A stretch of DNA of 64,000 nucleotides from contig NZ_JBEXNL010000016.1 of NCBI RefSeq assembly GCF_040611135.1, forward strand, positions 1-64,000, written 5' to 3'. Source of the DNA: Tsukamurella sp040611135 (GTDB lineage Bacteria; Actinomycetota; Actinomycetes; Mycobacteriales; Mycobacteriaceae). A model generated the notes under the pieces. It ran no database searches. It was given only the letters and a program-made list of their open reading frames with translations, and had not been told where the DNA came from. This document shows positions 57,440 to 64,000 of the stretch, one piece after another. Position 1 is the stretch's first letter, and the number at the start of each line of letters is the position of its first letter. A program made the translations under genes and the position numbers.

Positions 57440-58075
57440 TCAGTACCGCGGGGTGACCAGCGTCTGCCCCGCGTGGACCCGCCCGTCGCGGAGCCCGTTG
57501 ATCTCCGAGATCTCCGCGACCACCGCGGCCTGCGCGCGATCGGGCGCGATCTCGCGGGCGATCTGCTCGAGGCTCTGGCCCGTCCGCACCGTGACGATCG
57601 ACGTGAGCGCGGGCCGCACAGCACCGACCGGGGCCGGATCCGCCTGCTGCGCGCCGCCGAACAGGACCAGCAGGCCCACCAACGCGCCGACCGCGAACAG
57701 GAGGCACACGGCCAGGGACGGACCCGGGGTGCGCCGCGCGCAGCCGTCCACCCGCGAGACACCGCGAGGGGCACGACGGCCGACCGAACGCACGCGCGGA
57801 CGTTCGACGGTGCGCCGCGCCGCCCCGCGGGCTCCGGTCACGCGGACCGCGCCGGGCACCGTTCGAACAGATCCCTCGGAAACGTCGTTCGACGGGGTGA
57901 TCGATCCGGCCGACACCTCCTGCGAGCGGCTCCGGGCGAGCCGCGGCGACACGCCTCGCGCCCGGGTGGCGCCGCGCCGATCCGCAGCGGCGGAGCCGTG
58001 CCGCGCAAGCGCCTGCGCCTCCGAGGCGGGCTCCTGTGCTGCGGTGATGACATCCCGATCGATGATCGCGGTCAT
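57440..58075 (-). CDS. LysM-domain membrane protein, Rv2719c-like, SOS-regulated
   Basis: A 211-residue protein: a basic, disordered N-terminus of about 115 residues, one membrane helix (PSLAVCLLFAVGALVGLLVLFGGA), and a C-terminal LysM domain (VTVRTGQSLEQIAREI to VHAGQTLVTP) facing the cell wall. Rv2719c of M. tuberculosis has the same position, divergent from lexA, and is a DNA-damage-induced cell-division inhibitor with cell-wall hydrolase activity. It probably binds peptidoglycan and blocks division during SOS. ATG 58075. SOS boxes lie at 58194-58209 and 58257-58272. Confidence 0.86.
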   Translation of the reverse strand: MTAIIDRDVITAAQEPASEAQALARHGSAAADRRGATRARGVSPRLARSRSQEVSAGSITPSNDVSEGSVRTVPGAVRVTGARGAARRTVERPRVRSVGRRAPRGVSRVDGCARRTPGPSLAVCLLFAVGALVGLLVLFGGAQQADPAPVGAVRPALTSIVTVRTGQSLEQIAREIAPDRAQAAVVAEISEINGLRDGRVHAGQTLVTPRY

Positions 58076-58193
58076 GATCTCTCCCTACGTCGGTAGCGGG
58101 TCCTTCTCGCTCACCTACAGGTCTATCGGAGGGGACTGACAAGTTTTTCCATCCAGCCCCACCAGTCACACCGGAGTGCGTGCATGTGTTCGA

Positions 58194-58209
58194 AAGAACT
58201 TCTGTTCGA
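58194..58209. promoter_or_regulatory. LexA (SOS) box 1
   Basis: AAGAAC-TTCT-GTTCGA matches the actinobacterial SOS consensus TCGAAC-N4-GTTCGA at 10 of 12 positions with an intact GAAC-N4-GTTC core. It lies between the LysM gene (start 58075) and lexA. Confidence 0.8.
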
Positions 58210-58256
58210 TTTCTACCACACCCCCGCCCCGAGCGGAAGACACGCGGGCAAATTTC

Positions 58257-58272
58257 TCGAACAAATGTTTGT
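58257..58272. promoter_or_regulatory. LexA (SOS) box 2
   Basis: TCGAAC-AAAT-GTTTGT matches the consensus at 10 of 12 positions, with a perfect left half. It is 61 bp from the lexA start codon and probably autoregulates lexA. Confidence 0.78.
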
Positions 58273-58332
58273 CATCACCTACCGCCTCGACTACAGTGGA
58301 TTGCAGAACCGAACGGGCGTGAGGAGCGGCAC

Positions 58333-59043
58333 ATGACAGAGGAACGACAGGTCCAGCATCGGGACAAGCGCTTCCGCGACGCGCAGGGCAATGTCTCGGA
58401 GGATCACCTCACGCGCCGGCAGAAACAGGTGCTCGAGGTCATCCGGCGGTCCGTGCGCGATCGCGGGTATCCGCCGAGCATCCGCGAGATCGGTGACGAG
58501 GTGGGCCTGACCTCCACCTCGTCGGTCGCTCATCAGCTGCGCACCCTGGAGCGCCTGGGCTTCCTCCACCGCGACCCGAACCGCCCGCGCGCGGTCAACG
58601 TGCAGGGCGCCGAGGAGCGTACGGCGCAGGTCATCCAGAAGGTCATGGAGGACGAGGACAGGATGCCCGAGCCGGCCTTCGTGCCGGTGCTGGGCCGCAT
58701 CGCCGCGGGCGGCCCCATCCTCGCGGAGGAGGCGGTGGAGGAGATCTTCCCGCTGCCGCGCGAGCTGGTGGGCGAGGGCTCGCTGTTCCTCCTCAAGGTG
58801 GTCGGCGAATCGATGACCGACGCGGCGATCTGCGACGGGGACTGGGTGGTCGTCCGGCAGCAGTCCGTCGCCGAGAACGGTGACATCGTTGCCGCGATGC
58901 TCGACGGCGAGGCCACGGTGAAGACCTTCCGGCGCACGGGTCGCGACGTGTGGCTGATGCCGCACAACCCGGCGTTCGACCCGATCCACGGGAACGACGC
59001 GGTGATCCTCGGCAAGGTCGTCACGGTCATGCGGCGGATCTGA
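58333..59043 (+). CDS. lexA: SOS repressor LexA
   Basis: A 236-residue LexA. The winged HTH is PSIREIGDEVGLTSTSSVAHQL, followed by an acidic hinge. The cleavage site is A125-G126 in GRIAAGGPIL, and the serine/lysine dyad is S160 (VVGESM) and K197 (ATVKTF). On damage, RecA-DNA triggers self-cleavage and induction of SOS genes. The start is ATG 58333 (MTEERQVQHRDK), preceded by GAGGAGCGG; a longer frame to 58180 would run over the SOS boxes and is rejected. It overlaps the convergent exporter gene by 17 bp at its 3' end. Confidence 0.96.
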   Translation: MTEERQVQHRDKRFRDAQGNVSEDHLTRRQKQVLEVIRRSVRDRGYPPSIREIGDEVGLTSTSSVAHQLRTLERLGFLHRDPNRPRAVNVQGAEERTAQVIQKVMEDEDRMPEPAFVPVLGRIAAGGPILAEEAVEEIFPLPRELVGEGSLFLLKVVGESMTDAAICDGDWVVVRQQSVAENGDIVAAMLDGEATVKTFRRTGRDVWLMPHNPAFDPIHGNDAVILGKVVTVMRRI

Positions 59044-59956
59044 GCTCAGCCGGTTCCGAAGACGCCGGCTCGTCGACCTCAGGGTCGGGAGCCGGCGTTC
59101 GCCGTCCTCCGAGGGCGGCGATCGCGCACGCGGCGCCTCCGAGCGCGAGCCCGGCGACCGCGCCCGGATGCACGGGCTCGCCCAGTAGGACGAAGGCGAA
59201 CATCGCGGAGACGGACGGGATGACCGCGAACAGCATCGCCGCGCCGCTCGCTCCGGCGAGCCCGATCACCCGGAGATAGAGCGTCGTGGCGGTCATCGAA
59301 CTGAGCAGCACCATCAGCACGAGAACGACCGCGCCGCGGACCGGATCGATGACCGTCGCGCCGAACAGCAGCGCCAGCGCACCTGCGGGCACGGCCGCGA
59401 TCAGCATGCCGACCGCGTTCCCAGCCAGCGGGTCCACGTCGCGGCAGAACCGCTGTTGGTAGACGCCGCCGACCGCGATGCCCACCAGCCCCAGAAGGGT
59501 GAAGCCGATACCCGCGCCGGCGTGCGCGAGGGCCGGCACCGTCGACCAGCACGCGGTGACGACCGCAGCGAGGCCCAGCCCCGCGGCCAGCGCCCGGCGG
59601 GCAGTGAGTCGCTCGCGCAACACGGCCCGCGCGACGAGGACGGTCAGCGCCGGGTTCACGCCGATGATGAGTGCCGCGACGCCGGCCGGCACCCCGGCCC
59701 GCAGGCCCAGGTAGCAACCGAGGAACTGCGTTGCTTGCGTGAGCAGCCCCACGACGAGCGCGTGTCCGAGAGACGTGCCCGTGGGCGGTCGCCGGCTCGT
59801 CCACCGCACGACGCCGAGCAGGAGCACGCCCGAGATCGCGAACCGCAGGAAGAGGAGGAGGAACGGACTCATCGCCGCGACGCCCAGCGCGCCGAGCGGA
59901 TAGCCGAACGCGTACAGGACGATGACGGAGACGGCGAGCATCGGAGGGATTCTCAT
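59027..59956 (-). CDS. EamA-family transporter, LysR-linked
   Basis: A 309-residue DMT-superfamily exporter with ten hydrophobic segments. The first EamA repeat covers FLRFAISGVLLLGVVRW and the second covers AGASGAAMLFAVIPSVSAMFAF, ending LGEPVHPGAVAGLALGGAAC. ATG 59956 has GGGAG 4 nt upstream and is preferred to ATG 59965. It is divergent from a LysR regulator (start 60037), a common pairing in which the LysR senses the exported metabolite. Its 3' end overlaps lexA by 17 bp. The substrate is unknown. Confidence 0.82.
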   Translation of the reverse strand: MRIPPMLAVSVIVLYAFGYPLGALGVAAMSPFLLLFLRFAISGVLLLGVVRWTSRRPPTGTSLGHALVVGLLTQATQFLGCYLGLRAGVPAGVAALIIGVNPALTVLVARAVLRERLTARRALAAGLGLAAVVTACWSTVPALAHAGAGIGFTLLGLVGIAVGGVYQQRFCRDVDPLAGNAVGMLIAAVPAGALALLFGATVIDPVRGAVVLVLMVLLSSMTATTLYLRVIGLAGASGAAMLFAVIPSVSAMFAFVLLGEPVHPGAVAGLALGGAACAIAALGGRRTPAPDPEVDEPASSEPAELRSAA

Positions 59957-60004
59957 GGCTCCCATCGTCGAACGCGCAGGCAGTGCTCGTCCAACAATGA
60001 TTGG

Positions 60005-60016
60005 CGATCATGATCG
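60005..60016. promoter_or_regulatory. LysR-type palindrome between exporter and regulator
   Basis: Perfect 12-bp palindrome CGATCATGATCG, 21-32 bp before the lysR ATG (60037) and 49-60 bp from the exporter start. LysR regulators usually bind such sites in the divergent region. Confidence 0.5.
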
Positions 60017-60036
60017 ATCGAGGATATCGTTCGGTC

Positions 60037-60876
60037 ATGTCCACACCGATCCTCGACATCGTCCCGCTGCGCAGCGTCGTCGCGATCGCGCGGTGCGGCG
60101 GGGTCCACCGCGCGGCCGAAGCGCTGCACCTGACGCAGTCGACGGTGAGCGCGCATCTACGCCGGCTGGAGAAGTCGACCGGCGGGACGATCGTGGAGAA
60201 GGCCGGTCGGGGCGTCCGGTTCACCGACCACGGCTCCCGCCTCCTGGCGCACGCTCAGACGATCCTCGACGCGCACGACGCCGCCGTCCACGAGCTGTCG
60301 TCACCGACCACCAGGACGCTGTCCGTCGCAGCCACGGAACACGGCGCCGACCGGCTCATCCCCGCGCTGAGCAAGGCCTTCGGCACCCTACCGGGCGGCT
60401 GGGCGGCGCACTTCCGCTTCGACCGCAGCGCGCAGGTCGCGAACGCGGTGGAGCGCGGGCTCGCCGACGTGTCGGTGTTCCTCGCCGCGGCGGACCACCC
60501 CGACGCCGTCGGGCCGATCCACCTGCACTGGTACGCGGCGCGCGAGTGGGCCGTCCCCGGGGACACGGTCCCGGTCCTGCTCTTCGACGAACCGTGCGTG
60601 CTCCGCTCCCCCGCGACGGATGCGCTGCGGCGCTCCGGGACCGACTACACGATCGCCGTCGAGGCGGCGAACCTCGCCGGGCTCTACTCGGCCGCCCGCA
60701 CCGGCATCGGCGCGACCCTGCTGCCCGCGATCGACGCGACCGACGGACTGGTCCCCGTGGACGCGCTACCCGCCATCCCCGCGATCACGCTCGCGGTCAC
60801 CGTCGGGCCGCGCGTACCGCCGACGGTCCGCGCGGCCGTGCGGCGCGCCGCCGCCACGCTCACGGCCCCCGACTAG
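60037..60876 (+). CDS. LysR-family transcriptional regulator
   Basis: A 279-residue LysR regulator. The winged helix HTH is GGVHRAAEALHLTQSTVSAHLRRLEKS, followed by the linker and a substrate domain (RTLSVAATEHGADRLI; SAARTGIGATLLPAIDA). ATG 60037 (MSTPILDIVPLRSVV) is chosen; earlier frames (60001, 60010) would put the palindrome inside the gene. Divergent from an EamA exporter, which it probably controls. The terminal TAG shares its CTAG with the stop codon of the convergent acyl-CoA dehydrogenase. Confidence 0.87.
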   Translation: MSTPILDIVPLRSVVAIARCGGVHRAAEALHLTQSTVSAHLRRLEKSTGGTIVEKAGRGVRFTDHGSRLLAHAQTILDAHDAAVHELSSPTTRTLSVAATEHGADRLIPALSKAFGTLPGGWAAHFRFDRSAQVANAVERGLADVSVFLAAADHPDAVGPIHLHWYAAREWAVPGDTVPVLLFDEPCVLRSPATDALRRSGTDYTIAVEAANLAGLYSAARTGIGATLLPAIDATDGLVPVDALPAIPAITLAVTVGPRVPPTVRAAVRRAAATLTAPD

Positions 60877-62021
60877 CCGCCGACCGCCTCCGCATACCGG
60901 TGCAGGTGGTCGGTGGCGGAACCGAACTCGGTCTCGATCGCGGTGAGCCGCTTGAAGCAGTGACCGATCGCGAGCTCCTCGGTGAGCCCCATGCCGCCGT
61001 GCAGCTGCACCGCGTTCTGGCCGACGAACCGCGCCGCCCGCGCGATCGTGATCTTCGCCGCGGAGACGGCCCGCCGGCGCACCCGCGGCTCGGCATCCAG
61101 GTTGAGCACGGCCAGATAGGCCGCCGCCACGGACTGCTCCAACTCCAGCGCCATGTCGACCATCCGGTGCTGCAGCGCCTGGAAGGAGCCGATCGGCACG
61201 CCGAACTGGCGACGGTTGAGGGTGTACTCGACGGTGTCCTCGAGCACCCGGCGCATGATGCCGACCGCCTCGCTGCAGACGGCGGCGGCACCGTCGTCCA
61301 GCGCGCGTTCGATGAGCTCCCAGGCGCACCCCTCGGCCCCGAGCAGCGCCGCTACGGGCACGCGGACGTCGGCGAGCTCCAGGTCGCCCGTGTGATGATC
61401 ATCGATCGTGCGGAAGTACCGGGCGTCGATCCCGGCGGGCGGCGCCTGCGGGTCGAACTCGAGCAGGAACAGCGAGAGCCCGTCCCGGTCGAGCCGGTCC
61501 CCCGCGGTCCGCGCCACCACGATCAGGTGCGTCGCGAGGGGGAGGTCGGCGACCACGATCTTGGCGCCGGACAACACGTAGCCGTCACCGTCGCGGACCG
61601 CGGTGGCCTGTACGTCCCAGGGCTCGCGCCCCGACGCGGGTTCGGTCAGAGCGACCGCGATCCGTGCCTCACCCGCGGCGACGGCCGACAGCACGCCGTC
61701 GGCGGCCGGACCGCCGGAGCCACGGAGCAGCGCCGCGCCCACCACGACGGTGCCGGTGTACGGCTCCACCACGAGGGCGCGGCCGAGTTCCTCGGCGATC
61801 ACCATCATCTCCTCGGGGCCGCCGCCGAGGCCGCCCACGGACTCCGGCAGCGTCGCGGCGAGAATGCCCAGGTCGGAAGCGAACGCCTCCCAGACCGCAG
61901 GTTGCCAGCCGGCCGCGGACCGTGCGGCGCTGCGCGATTCGACCAGCGGGTACCGGCCCGCGAGGTAGGACCGCACGGCATCGCGCAGCATGCTCTGTTC
62001 GTCGGTGAGTGTGAAGTCCAT
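60873..62021 (-). CDS. Acyl-CoA dehydrogenase (short partner)
   Basis: A 382-residue acyl-CoA dehydrogenase. The central region is RIAVALTEPASGREPWDVQ, YVLSGAKIVVADLPLATH, and the C-terminal NRRQFGVPIGSFQALQHRMVD with AVQLHGGMGLTEELAIGHCF. Lack of the typical catalytic E-motif in the end region is consistent with the beta-type partner of an FadE heterotetramer. ATG 62021 is directly against the stop codon of the longer partner (0-bp gap). The pair is divergent from a QsdR-like TetR, its likely repressor. Substrate unknown. Confidence 0.89.
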   Translation of the reverse strand: MDFTLTDEQSMLRDAVRSYLAGRYPLVESRSAARSAAGWQPAVWEAFASDLGILAATLPESVGGLGGGPEEMMVIAEELGRALVVEPYTGTVVVGAALLRGSGGPAADGVLSAVAAGEARIAVALTEPASGREPWDVQATAVRDGDGYVLSGAKIVVADLPLATHLIVVARTAGDRLDRDGLSLFLLEFDPQAPPAGIDARYFRTIDDHHTGDLELADVRVPVAALLGAEGCAWELIERALDDGAAAVCSEAVGIMRRVLEDTVEYTLNRRQFGVPIGSFQALQHRMVDMALELEQSVAAAYLAVLNLDAEPRVRRRAVSAAKITIARAARFVGQNAVQLHGGMGLTEELAIGHCFKRLTAIETEFGSATDHLHRYAEAVGG

Positions 62022-63254
62022 CTACAGCCCCAATGCCGCTTTCGCCAGGATGTTCCGTTGAATCTCGTTGGAGCCCGCGTAGATCGAGCCCGCACGATCG
62101 TTGAAGTAGCGCAGCGGCGCCACGGCCTGCCACAGGTCGCCGCTGTGCGCCCCGTCCGCGGGCGGCAGGTACTCGACCACCGGACCGCCGGGCCGGGTGA
62201 CGTGCGGCTGGTAGATGCGGCCGCGCGGCCCCGCGCTCTTGTGCACGAACTCGGTGACCGCCTGGCTCAGCTCGGTGCCGAGGATCTTGAGCATCGACGA
62301 CGCCGGGCCCGGGTTGCCGCCCTCGGCCAGCACGGCGAGCGAGCGGTGCTCGAGGATCTCGAGCACGTCGACGCGGGCGCGCAGCTCGGCGAGGCCGAGC
62401 CGGAAGTCCTCGTCCTCCGCGAGCGGGCGGCCGGCCCGCCCGGGCACCGTCGTCGCGCGTTCGGCGAGCCGGTCGAGTGAGACCTGCAGCCACGGCGCGG
62501 ATGCGCCGCCCCCGCGTTCGAACTCGAGGAGGTACTTGGCGACGGTCCAGCCCTCGTCGACCCTCCCGAGCACGTTGGCCTTCGGTACGCGCACCTTGTC
62601 GAAGAAGACCACGTTCTGCACCTCCTCGCCGGAGGCCATGACCAGCGGCTGGATCTCGATCCCGGGCACCGTCATGTCGAGCAGCAGGAAGGTGATGCCC
62701 TGCTGCTTGCGCTCCTGCTTCGAGGTGCGCACCAGGGCGAACATCCAGTTCGCCTCCCGGGCGTGGGTGGTCCAGATCTTGGAGCCGGTGAGGACGAGAT
62801 CGTCGCCGTCGGACTCCGCGCGCATCGCGAGCGAAGCCAGGTCGGATCCCGATTCCGGCTCCGAGTAGCCCTGGCAGAAGAACACCGACGCGTCGAGGAT
62901 CCCCGGTAGGAAGAAGCGCTTCTGCTCCTCCGTGCCGAACTTCACGATCGCGTGCGCCACCATCCGGATCCCCATCGGAGACAGGAAGGGCGCACCGGCG
63001 AGCACGGACTCGCGAGCGAAGATGTAGTGCTGCGCCACCGTCCAGTCGCAGCCGCCCCACTCCACCGGCCACGCCGGCGCGGCCCATCCCCGCTCGTGCA
63101 GGATCGCCTGCCACTGCAGGCTCGCCTCGTGGTCCGAGTACACGCTGGTGGCCAGGTCGCCAGCGGCACGCAGATCCTCGGTGAGGTGCGCGTCCAGGAA
63201 CGCCCGCACCTCGTCGCGGAACGCCTCCTCGGCCGCCGTGAACGTCACATCCAT
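62022..63254 (-). CDS. Acyl-CoA dehydrogenase (large partner)
   Basis: A 410-residue acyl-CoA dehydrogenase. It has FFCQGYSEPESGSDLASL, DDLVLTGSKIWTTHAREANWMFAL and the C-terminal AGSIYAGSNEIQRNILAKAAL, the FAD-binding end typical of FadE28/29-like alpha partners. ATG 63254 is 50 bp from the start of the divergent TetR gene, so the intergenic inverted repeat (63290-63310) probably controls both. Co-directional and gapless with the small partner. The pairing resembles those of steroid or fatty-acid degradation operons. Confidence 0.9.
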   Translation of the reverse strand: MDVTFTAAEEAFRDEVRAFLDAHLTEDLRAAGDLATSVYSDHEASLQWQAILHERGWAAPAWPVEWGGCDWTVAQHYIFARESVLAGAPFLSPMGIRMVAHAIVKFGTEEQKRFFLPGILDASVFFCQGYSEPESGSDLASLAMRAESDGDDLVLTGSKIWTTHAREANWMFALVRTSKQERKQQGITFLLLDMTVPGIEIQPLVMASGEEVQNVVFFDKVRVPKANVLGRVDEGWTVAKYLLEFERGGGASAPWLQVSLDRLAERATTVPGRAGRPLAEDEDFRLGLAELRARVDVLEILEHRSLAVLAEGGNPGPASSMLKILGTELSQAVTEFVHKSAGPRGRIYQPHVTRPGGPVVEYLPPADGAHSGDLWQAVAPLRYFNDRAGSIYAGSNEIQRNILAKAALGL

Positions 63255-63269
63255 CCGGGATTCCCCTCG

Positions 63270-63310
63270 TTGACACCCTCGCAGTGGCGAGACAAAATAG
63301 CAGTATGTCT
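63270..63310 (+). promoter_or_regulatory. Leaderless promoter and operator of the TetR gene
   Basis: TTGACA (63270-63275), 17-nt spacer, CAAAAT (63293-63298), and the ATG at 63305 exactly at the predicted transcription start. The inverted repeat AGACA-N11-TGTCT (63290-63310) covers the -10 and start codon, a fitting site for autorepression and for control of the divergent dehydrogenases. Confidence 0.65.
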
Positions 63311-63910
63311 TATCCGTCGCGCCCTGACAACCAGTCCGCCGTGATCCGTCGCGCGGCCGAGTGGTTCCGCGAGGGCCGCCGGGTGGACCTGGGACAGCTG
63401 GCGAAGGCCAGCGGCATCGGCCGAGCCACGCTGTACCGCTGGTTCGAGGGGCGGGAGCAGGTGGTCGGCGAGGCGATCTGGCTCGGGATCGCCCAGGCGA
63501 TCGAGCGGGTCGAATCCACGGAGCCCGTGCGCGACCGCGCGGCCTTCCTCCGCTCCTTCGGACGGCTCGCGCACGAGGTCCGTGCCTATCCCCCGCTCAC
63601 CGGATTCGCGACGGACGAACCGGAATTCGCGATGCGCGTGCTGCAGGCACCCGGCAGTGTGGTGCAGGAGCGGCTCATCGCGTGGGTTCAGGCCTGGCTC
63701 ACGGACCTCACGATCCCCCAGCCCGACGGTGCTCGGGACATCACCCGAGCCGACCTGGCCTACGCGATCGTGCGGCTGGCCGAGTCGTTCCTGTGGTCGG
63801 ACATGATCATCGGCACCCCGCCGCAGCCCGACACCGCGACGGCCCTCGTCGCGCTGCTGCTCGACGGTGCCTCCGGGAGCGGCCCGTCCGGCCGCGACGC
63901 GGCGGGTTAG
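63305..63910 (+). CDS. TetR-family regulator, QsdR-like
   Basis: A 201-residue regulator. The HTH part is AAEWFREGRRVDLGQLAKASG and IGRATLYRWFEGREQVV. The C-terminal domain matches the QsdR group (REAFLRSFGRLAHEVRAYPPL to FLWSDMIIGTPPQPDT, by memory), regulators of lactone and acyl-CoA operons in Rhodococcus. ATG 63305 lies exactly at the predicted transcription start; the earlier GTG 63284 would overlap the operator. Divergent from two acyl-CoA dehydrogenase genes. It could also act on the lactonase operon at 143-11667, although no copy of its inverted repeat was seen there. Confidence 0.85.
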   Translation: MSYPSRPDNQSAVIRRAAEWFREGRRVDLGQLAKASGIGRATLYRWFEGREQVVGEAIWLGIAQAIERVESTEPVRDRAAFLRSFGRLAHEVRAYPPLTGFATDEPEFAMRVLQAPGSVVQERLIAWVQAWLTDLTIPQPDGARDITRADLAYAIVRLAESFLWSDMIIGTPPQPDTATALVALLLDGASGSGPSGRDAAG

Positions 63911-64000
63911 CCGGAGACGATGCCCACGACCAGGTTGATCGCGGTGGCCAGGATCAGCGTGCCGAACACATAGGACAGCAGACACTGGCGCAGCACCAGG
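63907..64000 (-). CDS. C-terminal fragment of a membrane protein (possibly DUF1345)
   Basis: The last 30 codons of a gene running off the window end, read as LVLRQCLLSYVFGTLILATA followed by INLVVGIVSG and a TAA. One clear membrane helix is seen, in a context resembling the C-terminus of DUF1345 integral membrane proteins (from memory). Its TAA overlaps the TAG of the TetR gene by 2 bp. The family is a guess. Confidence 0.5.
   Translation of the reverse strand, partial: LVLRQCLLSYVFGTLILATAINLVVGIVSG

Overview
The window is about 64 kb of very GC-rich DNA (roughly 70% G+C, codon third positions almost all G or C) from a mycolic-acid actinobacterium of the order Mycobacteriales. The sigB / ideR(dtxR) / galE block and the nrdR / LysM-protein / lexA block are conserved landmarks of mycobacteria and corynebacteria. 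Gene content suggests a Tsukamurella- or Gordonia-like genome, but the genus is an inference. No rRNA, tRNA, insertion sequence, prophage or CRISPR array was found. Genes are densely packed, with many 4-bp start/stop overlaps, and no gap without a gene exceeds about 220 bp.

Region 1 (1-15037) is a catabolic regulon. Twelve leftward genes (143-11667) encode an acyl-CoA ligase, a phosphotriesterase-like lactonase, three acyl-CoA dehydrogenases, an aminoglycoside-phosphotransferase-like protein, a MaoC hydratase, three short-chain dehydrogenases, a HAD hydrolase and a quinone oxidoreductase. A thiolase, a divergent TetR regulator and a further acyl-CoA dehydrogenase follow. Two nearly identical operators, ACTAAGCG-CT-CGCTTAG(T/C), sit at the start of the long operon and between thiolase and tetR, which ties the set together. 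The lactonase plus ligase pair recalls the Rhodococcus qsd lactone pathway, so lactone or hydroxy-fatty-acid beta-oxidation is a reasonable guess for the substrate.

Region 2 (15060-24567) holds a rhomboid-like membrane protein, an M13 metallopeptidase lipoprotein, an EamA exporter, small zinc-ribbon proteins (DUF7455, DUF3039), an SF2 helicase, a YihY/BrkB membrane protein, a DUF3099 protein and a methyltransferase.

Region 3 (24620-43475) is the sigB - (pat-like acetyltransferase, acuC deacetylase) - ideR - galE core. It is followed by a DUF4192 protein, an APC permease, a hydrolase/MarR pair, a PAC2 protein with two tandem paralogous alpha/beta hydrolases, a DUF3516 helicase and a two-component system. 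sigB has an excellent ECF-type promoter (GGAAC-N17-CGTTG).

Region 4 (43638-52736) is more accessory. It includes an SRPBCC protein, a DUF5997 / HTH-less LysR-domain pair sharing a 29-bp leaderless divergent promoter, an isochorismatase-fold protein without its catalytic cysteine, and a Uma2 protein. A redox module follows: OxyR, an AhpD-like CxxC protein and a SnoaL-bearing ECF sigma factor with two opposed TGTCACA-N16-CGTC-like promoters. The region ends with an acetate permease, its DUF485 partner and an aminotransferase.

Region 5 (52755-64000) has hrpA, nrdR (with a possible in-frame upstream start), a LysM protein and lexA flanking two SOS boxes. An EamA exporter with a divergent LysR regulator comes next. 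Two acyl-CoA dehydrogenases lie divergent from a QsdR-like TetR whose leaderless promoter overlaps an inverted repeat. The window ends inside a truncated membrane protein gene.
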